Positions 59,359 through 64,000 of a stretch of 64,000 nt of DNA are shown here, piece after piece (within the stretch, counting starts at the first letter, position 1; the number at the start of each line of letters is the position of its first letter). The notes under the pieces are model-generated. The model saw nothing but the letters and a program-made list of their open reading frames with translations, made no database searches and had not been told where the DNA came from. The stretch is from an uncultured Bacteroidales bacterium (lineage in GTDB: Bacteria > Bacteroidota > Bacteroidia > Bacteroidales > Bacteroidaceae), in the NCBI GenBank assembly GCA_902799685.1, contig CADCBO010000010.1:1-64000 (forward strand), given 5' to 3'. A program made the translations under genes and the position numbers.

Positions 59359-60612
59359 ATGAAAAGGATTCTTTTACTTATTGCACTGTGCATCAGTGCC
59401 GTTTCATACGCCCAGCGTATGAATGTGCTGGATGAGGTCAAGGCCAATCCGCAGAAATCATACGGAACCGATTACCCCTACACTTTCGATGCGCCTGCCC
59501 TAACAAAGGCTCCCAAAGGCTACAAGCCGTTCTATATCAGCCATTACGCACGTCACGGTTCACGCTATTATTGGAACAATTCACTCTATCTGGAGCTGGA
59601 CACCATTTTTACCGAGGCCCACGACAAGCACCTGCTCAACGCTGAAGGTGAGAAATTCTACCGCCAGTACAAAGCCCTGTATCCGGAATTCATGGCCGGT
59701 ATGGGAGAACTTACCCGCGTGGGATGGGACCAGCATCAGGGCATAGCACGCAAGATGTACGAGAGTTTCCCCGAGGTATTCAAAAAGGGCGGCACAATCA
59801 GAGCCATATCATCCACTACAGGCAGATGCATCATCAGTATGGCCGCATTCTGCCAGGCAATGGTACAATGCAACCCCAAGATTGACATCTATGAACAGGC
59901 GTCAAAAGCCACCCTTCACGGTGTTAAACCCGATGCCGATGAGAACCCATACCGCCAGAGCGTTCCCCGTGCCAGACTTGAGATGGATATGAGCGGATTC
60001 ACGCCCGAGACACAGCAAGTGGCATCGAACGATGAGATTGTGGCACGCCTGTTCACCAGCACCGAAGGGCTTTCCCGCAGTTCACGCCGTATCTACAGCA
60101 ACCTGAAGAACCTTTACACATCACTTCCAAGCATCGGCCATGAGGAGCTTCTGGTAGGATTGTTCTCACCCGATGAACTGACTGCCAACTGGGAAAGTTC
60201 CAACCTGAGTTCATACCGCAACTGGTACAGGGACATAAACGTCATGAAACCAATCGTTCAGGACATACTGGACCAGGCAAAACTGGTTATAGAAGGTGAT
60301 TGTGATGACATTGCATCCCTGCGTTTCGGACACGACACAAACCTTGGACCTCTCACCATCCTGATGGGCATCAACATGCCCAAAGGCGGTGTAACCGATC
60401 CCAACCAGCTTAAGTACTATTTCCAGAGCTGGCAGATAGGCAAGGCTGCAAACCTGCAGTTCATATTCTACAAGAGCAAGAAGAACCCAGAGATTCTGGT
60501 CAAGTGCCTGCAGAATGGCTTCGAGGTACAGTTGCCGCTTGACACCGACAACTATCCCTACTACAAGTGGACTGATTTCTATAATTATTATTCTGCACTC
60601 ATCGCAGAATGA
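59359..60612 (+). CDS. exported histidine acid phosphatase (MINPP/phytase-like)
   Basis: A 417-residue secreted enzyme (signal peptide ends at SYAQ, about 20). The catalytic RHGxR motif is ISHYARHGSRYYWN (about 55-68). The distal motif RFGHDTNLGPL (about 313) holds the HD proton donor site. It resembles Bacteroides MINPP-type inositol polyphosphate phosphatases, which take phosphate from phytate; the true substrate is inferred. A 113-residue longer frame overlaps the epimerase gene and lacks a signal peptide, so ATG 59359 is chosen. Confidence 0.92.
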   Translation: MKRILLLIALCISAVSYAQRMNVLDEVKANPQKSYGTDYPYTFDAPALTKAPKGYKPFYISHYARHGSRYYWNNSLYLELDTIFTEAHDKHLLNAEGEKFYRQYKALYPEFMAGMGELTRVGWDQHQGIARKMYESFPEVFKKGGTIRAISSTTGRCIISMAAFCQAMVQCNPKIDIYEQASKATLHGVKPDADENPYRQSVPRARLEMDMSGFTPETQQVASNDEIVARLFTSTEGLSRSSRRIYSNLKNLYTSLPSIGHEELLVGLFSPDELTANWESSNLSSYRNWYRDINVMKPIVQDILDQAKLVIEGDCDDIASLRFGHDTNLGPLTILMGINMPKGGVTDPNQLKYYFQSWQIGKAANLQFIFYKSKKNPEILVKCLQNGFEVQLPLDTDNYPYYKWTDFYNYYSALIAE

Positions 60613-60618
60613 CCCAAA

Positions 60619-60650
60619 GGGGCACAAAGGGGACGGTTCTTTTTGTGCCC
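60619..60650 (+). repeat. 32-bp hairpin repeat, left arm of a palindromic pair
   Basis: A perfect 9-bp hairpin GGGCACAAA/TTTGTGCCC with a loop containing GGGGACGGTTC, 7 nt after the phosphatase stop. Identical in reverse complement to 60815-60846. It resembles REP-type units. Confidence 0.85.
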
Positions 60651-60814
60651 CTTTGATAATAATCCAAGGTGCACGGAACTTTTGGGGTATCGGTATCGGA
60701 AACCATCGACGCCCGTGTCGTTGTGAACGGGAGGGGCCCGCGCCGTAGGCGTGGGAGGGATAGCGCGAAGCGCGTAGTTTCAGATATTGATACCCTAAAA
60801 GTTCTCCTGGGAAA
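60651..60814. other. interior of the palindromic pair, structured non-coding DNA
   Basis: Contains a second, imperfect inverted repeat (60677-60702, ACTTTTGGGGTATCGGTATC with GGAAAC, against 60777-60803). Between these are hairpins around CGCGCCGTAGGCGTG and TAGCGCGAAGCGCGTA. No credible gene. Confidence 0.6.
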
Positions 60815-60846
60815 GGGCACAAAAAGAACCGTCCCCTTTGTGCCCC
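60815..60846 (-). repeat. 32-bp hairpin repeat, right arm of a palindromic pair
   Basis: Exact reverse complement of 60619-60650 (32 of 32). It ends directly against the stop codon of the nucleotidase gene (60847), so it may also end transcripts from both sides. Confidence 0.85.
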
Positions 60847-61539
60847 TCAGAGAATTGCAGGAATCTCAGAAAGAGAGTGGATTGTGTAATCGGGAACAAC
60901 TGAGTCCGATGGCTCCACATTTCTTATGTTGAACCAGATGGTGTGGAGGCCATAGGCTATGCCACCGCTGATATCGGCATTAAGGGAATCGCCTATGATT
61001 ACGGTCTGGTCGGGACGCGTGCCGTTAAGCTGGCCAAAACAGTAGTCAAAATAGTCGCGTGACGGTTTATTGAATCCTATGTCCAGTGAGCCGAATACAC
61101 CGTCAACATACTGCATCAGCCCGGCCTTACCCAGACGGGTGGATTGCTGCAGGTTTGACGCATTGCTCACCACATAGACTTTATACCTATCGTGAAGATA
61201 CTTCATCACCTCATGTGCTCCCGATACGGGAACATGCGTATCCCTTAGTCCTGCGATGAAATCCAGCTCGAATGCAGGGCCGTCAGCCTCAATGCCCAAA
61301 TCATGAAATATGCCCGCCCAGCGGGTCTGATGAAGCTCATCAACAGTCAGGAGCCCGTCCTCTATGCGTTTCCAGAGAATGATGTTGCGGCTCAGAAAGA
61401 ACTCAAACAGATGGTCGGAGTATGGGACACCGTTCTTGCGGCAGCAACCGCGCACATTCTCCCTGGCACACTCCTTGAAATCCAGGAGCGTGTCATCGAC
61501 ATCCATCAGGACGGTTGTTATATTTGCCTTATTGAACAT
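60847..61539 (-). CDS. HAD-family pyrimidine 5'-nucleotidase (YjjG-like)
   Basis: A 230-residue HAD hydrolase of the YjjG/noncanonical nucleotidase group that removes damaged pyrimidine nucleotides. Motif I is VLMDVDDTLLDF (about 10-21), motif II YVVSNASN (about 108), motif III GFNKPSRDYFDY, motif IV VIIGDSLNADISGG. The all-helical cap has FFLSRNIILWKRIEDGLLT. ATG 61539 is chosen, overlapping the thioesterase gene by 11 nt; a Met 18 nt upstream is less likely. Confidence 0.92.
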   Translation of the reverse strand: MFNKANITTVLMDVDDTLLDFKECARENVRGCCRKNGVPYSDHLFEFFLSRNIILWKRIEDGLLTVDELHQTRWAGIFHDLGIEADGPAFELDFIAGLRDTHVPVSGAHEVMKYLHDRYKVYVVSNASNLQQSTRLGKAGLMQYVDGVFGSLDIGFNKPSRDYFDYCFGQLNGTRPDQTVIIGDSLNADISGGIAYGLHTIWFNIRNVEPSDSVVPDYTIHSLSEIPAIL

Positions 61540-61930
61540 CTTCAAGAAGGAACGCAATCTCGTCGCCCTTGCTCAGACGGCCGTTTACCACGCTTACTAT
61601 GGTAACCGTGGCCTGGATGCACAGTTTCATATCGGCCTTGCGGTATATGTCCTGCTCAAAAATGAAACGGGCACCCTCACGGTGCAGGTTGAGGCATGAC
61701 AGAAACTCCTCCTGACCGTGCAGCGGGCTCTTGTATTTGATGTTGATCTCAGACACCATTGCATCGATGCCCTTCTCATGCCACTGCTGGAATGACTGGC
61801 CGCGGCTCTGCAGCCACTTGTGGCGGGTATACTCCAGATAGTGCTGATAATTGGCATTGTTGACCACGCCCTGCAGGTCACATTCGTAGTCACGGGTCTC
61901 AAGACTGGTTGTAAAAAGATACTCTTTCAT
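61529..61930 (-). CDS. acyl-CoA thioesterase (YbgC/4HBT-like)
   Basis: A 133-residue hotdog-fold thioesterase. The catalytic region TRDYECDLQGVVNNANYQHYLEYTRHKWL is at about 11-39. EINIKYKSPLHGQEEFL and FIFEQDIYRKADMKLCIQATVTIVSV follow. The usual catalytic Asp of the D-xx-GVVNNANY motif is present (Asp 18). Substrate unknown. CGAAGTTA at 61938-61945 may be a variant -7 box (TAACTTCG on the minus strand). Likely co-transcribed with the nucleotidase. Confidence 0.9.
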   Translation of the reverse strand: MKEYLFTTSLETRDYECDLQGVVNNANYQHYLEYTRHKWLQSRGQSFQQWHEKGIDAMVSEINIKYKSPLHGQEEFLSCLNLHREGARFIFEQDIYRKADMKLCIQATVTIVSVVNGRLSKGDEIAFLLEDVQ

Positions 61931-61956
61931 AGCAGCGCGAAGTTAATGCTTTTTAT

Positions 61957-61964
61957 TATTTTTG
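61957..61964 (+). promoter_or_regulatory. -7 box of the GH43 gene
   Basis: TATTTTTG, 23 nt before the ATG at 61988, divergent from the thioesterase gene. No -33 match. Confidence 0.5.
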
Positions 61965-61987
61965 CCATACACCGAAAGTTCAATCAT

Positions 61988-63550
61988 ATGGTCCAATCAA
62001 TTATAAGGAAGGCCTTTCTGGCCATATCAGCACTGGTGGCAGTTTCCGCTACAGCACAAAACCCTGTTCAGTACCTGTGGGGCGACCAGGGCAACGGCAC
62101 CTACATCAACCCTGTCCTGAACGCCGATTATTCCGACCCTGACGTAATCCGCGTAGGTAAGAAATATTACATGGTGGCGTCCGATTTCCATTTCCTGGGA
62201 ATGCAGATACTGGAGTCCGATGACCTGGTAAACTGGACAGTCCTGACACAGCTCTACAGCCGTTTTGACCTGCCGGGATGGGATGATAACCGCCATTATT
62301 CCGGCGGCTCATGGGCTCCCTCCATCCGCTATCACGGCGGCCGGTTCTGGGTCTATTTCTGCACCCCCGATGAGGGTCTGTTCATGACCAGCGCCAAGAA
62401 GCCCGAAGGCCCCTGGGAGCCGCTCTGCCACGTAAAGGATGTACCCAAGTGGGAGGATCCCTGTCCTGTCTGGGATGACAAGGGCAACGCCTATCTGGGC
62501 CGAAGCGCCCACGGAGCCGGGCCCATCATTCTGCACCGCATGAGTGCCGACGGAAAGCAACTGCTTGATGACGGCGACACCATCTATACCGGACCGGTGG
62601 CCGAGGGCACAAAGTTCCTGCGCAAGGACGGCTGGTACTATCTTATCATACCAGAAGGCGGTGTAGGCCAGGGCTGGCAGACAGTGCTCCGCTCCAAGGA
62701 CCTGTACGGCCCGTATGAGCGCAAGGTGGTGCTGGAGCAAGGCCCCACAAACATAAACGGCCCTCACCAGGGCGCACTGGTGGATACCCCGGAGGGCGAA
62801 TGGTGGTTCTACCATTTCCAGGAGACCAACCCCATGGGCCGCGTGGTGCATCTGCAGCCCGTGCGCTGGGAGGACGGCTGGCCGCTTATGGGAGTGGACC
62901 TGGACGGCAACGGCATAGGCAATCCCGTAACCTCATGGACCGTACCCAAGGTAAAGAAATCCAAAGGTCCTCACCTGCCCCAGACATCGGATAACTTTGA
63001 AAGCAGCACCCTGAGCCCGCAGTGGCAATTCTGCCATAACCCGCACAATGAATACTGGAGCCTTACCGAGAATCCCGGACGGCTCACTATCAAGGCACAG
63101 CGCTCCACCAGCCTTATGATGGCGCACAACATCATAACCCAGAAGATTATGGGCTGGAAGAGCCTGATATCTGTAACGGTCGATGTAAGCCAGCTGGCCG
63201 ATGCCCGCGCAGGCCTGACATCGATGGGTCAGTCTTTCTACGCCATAGGAGTGACTGAGCGTGACGGCAAGCTCTGCCTGTATCAGGACGGAGGCTACCG
63301 CACCACCTATATCGATGACTTTGAGGTGGGCAGCACCATCTGTCTGGCTCTTGAATACGATGCACAGACCAACAAGTTCCGCTTCATGGCCGGAGCCGAC
63401 CGCGACTCACTGAAGCCCATAGGCACGGAGTTCAGCCAGCGAAGCGGGTTCTGGAAAGGCACTCGCGTAGGCCTGTTCTGCTACAACACCCATGCCGATG
63501 GCGGTATGGCCCTGTTTGATGACTTTGAATATCCTATCAAAAACAGATAA
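61988..63550 (+). CDS. GH43 family glycoside hydrolase (beta-xylosidase/arabinofuranosidase type)
   Basis: A 520-residue secreted enzyme (signal peptide ends at ATAQ, about 25). The five-bladed catalytic propeller (about 35-315) has the base Asp in ADYSDPDVIRVGKKYYMVA, the second Asp in WEDPCPVWDDKGNAYL and the acid Glu in PVAEGTKFLRKDGWYYL. The C-terminal region (about 330-515) is the beta-sandwich found with GH43 (GH43_C2, PF17851-like; DNFESSTLSPQWQFCHNP). It probably trims xylan side chains or xylo-oligosaccharides, matching the GH10 gene at 26522. A 56-residue longer frame crosses the thioesterase gene and is rejected. Confidence 0.93.
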   Translation: MVQSIIRKAFLAISALVAVSATAQNPVQYLWGDQGNGTYINPVLNADYSDPDVIRVGKKYYMVASDFHFLGMQILESDDLVNWTVLTQLYSRFDLPGWDDNRHYSGGSWAPSIRYHGGRFWVYFCTPDEGLFMTSAKKPEGPWEPLCHVKDVPKWEDPCPVWDDKGNAYLGRSAHGAGPIILHRMSADGKQLLDDGDTIYTGPVAEGTKFLRKDGWYYLIIPEGGVGQGWQTVLRSKDLYGPYERKVVLEQGPTNINGPHQGALVDTPEGEWWFYHFQETNPMGRVVHLQPVRWEDGWPLMGVDLDGNGIGNPVTSWTVPKVKKSKGPHLPQTSDNFESSTLSPQWQFCHNPHNEYWSLTENPGRLTIKAQRSTSLMMAHNIITQKIMGWKSLISVTVDVSQLADARAGLTSMGQSFYAIGVTERDGKLCLYQDGGYRTTYIDDFEVGSTICLALEYDAQTNKFRFMAGADRDSLKPIGTEFSQRSGFWKGTRVGLFCYNTHADGGMALFDDFEYPIKNR

Positions 63551-63554
63551 CAAT

Positions 63555-64000
63555 ATGACAGACTTTCTTGAATTATGCAAGGCGCGCTACTCGGTGCGCT
63601 CATTCTCGGACCGCAAGGTGGAGCCTGAGAAACTTGAAAAGATACTGGAGGCTGGACGCGTGGCGCCTACTGCCGTGAACTTCCAGCCACAGGTGATTTA
63701 TGTACTGCAGAGTCCCGATGCCGTGGCCAAGATGGCCAGCGTCACTCCGTATATGTTCCATGCTCCGCAGGCGCTGCTGGTGTGTTATGACGAGGATATC
63801 TGCTGGAAAAACCGTAAGCATGAGGAGGAAGGACATTCTGCCGGCGAGATGGATGCCACAATCGTACTCACCCATATGATGCTACAGGCATGGGAGCTGG
63901 GCATCGGCTCATGCTGGGTATGCAGCTTTGACTTCAAGGCCACCCGCCAGCTGTTCAACCTGCCGCCCAACATCAAGCCCGTAGCCCTGATGCCCATCGG
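63555..64000 (+). CDS. nitroreductase family protein (partial, runs off the window)
   Basis: The first 148 codons of an FMN-dependent nitroreductase. MTDFLELCKARYSVRSFSDR is the typical start with the FMN-contacting RxSxRxF. EAGRVAPTAVNFQPQVIYVL is the next conserved block. The middle has WELGIGSCWVCSFDFKATRQLF. The 3' end lies beyond 64000. It starts 4 nt after the GH43 stop, so the two are probably co-transcribed. Substrate unknown. Confidence 0.88.
   Translation, partial: MTDFLELCKARYSVRSFSDRKVEPEKLEKILEAGRVAPTAVNFQPQVIYVLQSPDAVAKMASVTPYMFHAPQALLVCYDEDICWKNRKHEEEGHSAGEMDATIVLTHMMLQAWELGIGSCWVCSFDFKATRQLFNLPPNIKPVALMPI

Noticed and set aside
60665-60932. ORFs inside the palindromic element
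   Set aside because: They span the inverted repeats and run into the nucleotidase gene; composition is Arg/Gly/Pro from GC-rich hairpins.
61820-61987. 56-residue N-terminal extension of the GH43 frame
   Set aside because: It is antisense to the thioesterase gene; the ATG at 61988 gives a signal peptide and sits behind a -7 box.
1-64000. tRNA, rRNA, integrase or transposase genes
   Set aside because: Every intergenic gap over 100 nt was read on both strands; no cloverleaf with CCA-end context, rRNA sequence or transposase motif was recognised.

Overview
The window comes from a member of the order Bacteroidales (phylum Bacteroidota). Four things point there. Promoters carry the TAnnTTTG -7 box with TTTG about 19-21 nt upstream, and Shine-Dalgarno sequences are nearly absent. 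There is an rnfBCDGEA operon of Bacteroidota gene order led by an RseC-like gene. Several 6-bladed propeller lipoproteins and a carboxypeptidase-like regulatory/MG2-like outer-surface protein are present. S16 has the long Ala/Glu/Lys tail. Base composition is near 50% G+C. The family cannot be fixed from the sequence alone.

Layout. 0-6.8 kb: small secreted protein, winged-helix protein, then yebC, pheT, dnaB and ispE on the minus strand. 6.8-15.1 kb: an RNF electron-transport operon (rseC-like, rnfB, C, D, G, E, A) ending in a secreted two-FMN-domain plus FAD reductase, probably a periplasmic electron acceptor enzyme fed by Rnf. 15.2-19.2 kb: rpsP with a consensus promoter, a PTS_EIIC_2-type transporter and a His-rich metal P-type ATPase with a candidate operator. 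19.2-25.1 kb: accessory region with an HTH-DUF805 fusion, a propeller lipoprotein, an SprT-like protease, a truncated propeller and a YD-repeat-like secreted protein bracketed by two 35-bp hairpin repeats. 23.7-28.6 kb: a Tat-type Fe-S aldo/keto reductase with an NapH-like Fe-S membrane partner, a GH10 xylanase and a DUF4380 protein. 28.6-37.4 kb: a Y-family polymerase with a YolD-like protein, omega-amidase, NUDIX hydrolase, propeller lipoprotein, carboxylesterase, ABC-F protein EttA, and a two-gene membrane protein/XRE operon with a palindromic operator. 37.4-42.5 kb: a 1306-residue surface protein translationally coupled to a propeller lipoprotein.

42.6-48.6 kb: a complete aromatic amino acid operon (DAHP synthase, tyrA, aroB, aroA, pheA, aroQ). 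It is preceded by a 19-codon leader peptide with seven consecutive aromatic residues, an intrinsic terminator and a competing antiterminator pairing. This is a textbook-like attenuator and the strongest regulatory discovery here. 48.6-58.2 kb: an outer-membrane barrel, then a six-gene operon of exported proteins (LPP20-like, TPR/Sel1, unknown, NTF2-like, TPR) and a GNAT-like protein; its function is unknown. 58.2-64 kb: aldose epimerase, MINPP-like histidine phosphatase, YjjG-like nucleotidase, thioesterase, GH43 enzyme and the start of a nitroreductase, with two unusual intergenic palindromic elements (24-bp and 32-bp perfect inverted repeats).

No rRNA, tRNA, CRISPR array, integrase or transposase was seen. 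Small repeated elements (paired hairpins, terminal inverted repeats, AATTGAR heptad arrays at operon junctions) are the main non-coding novelty.
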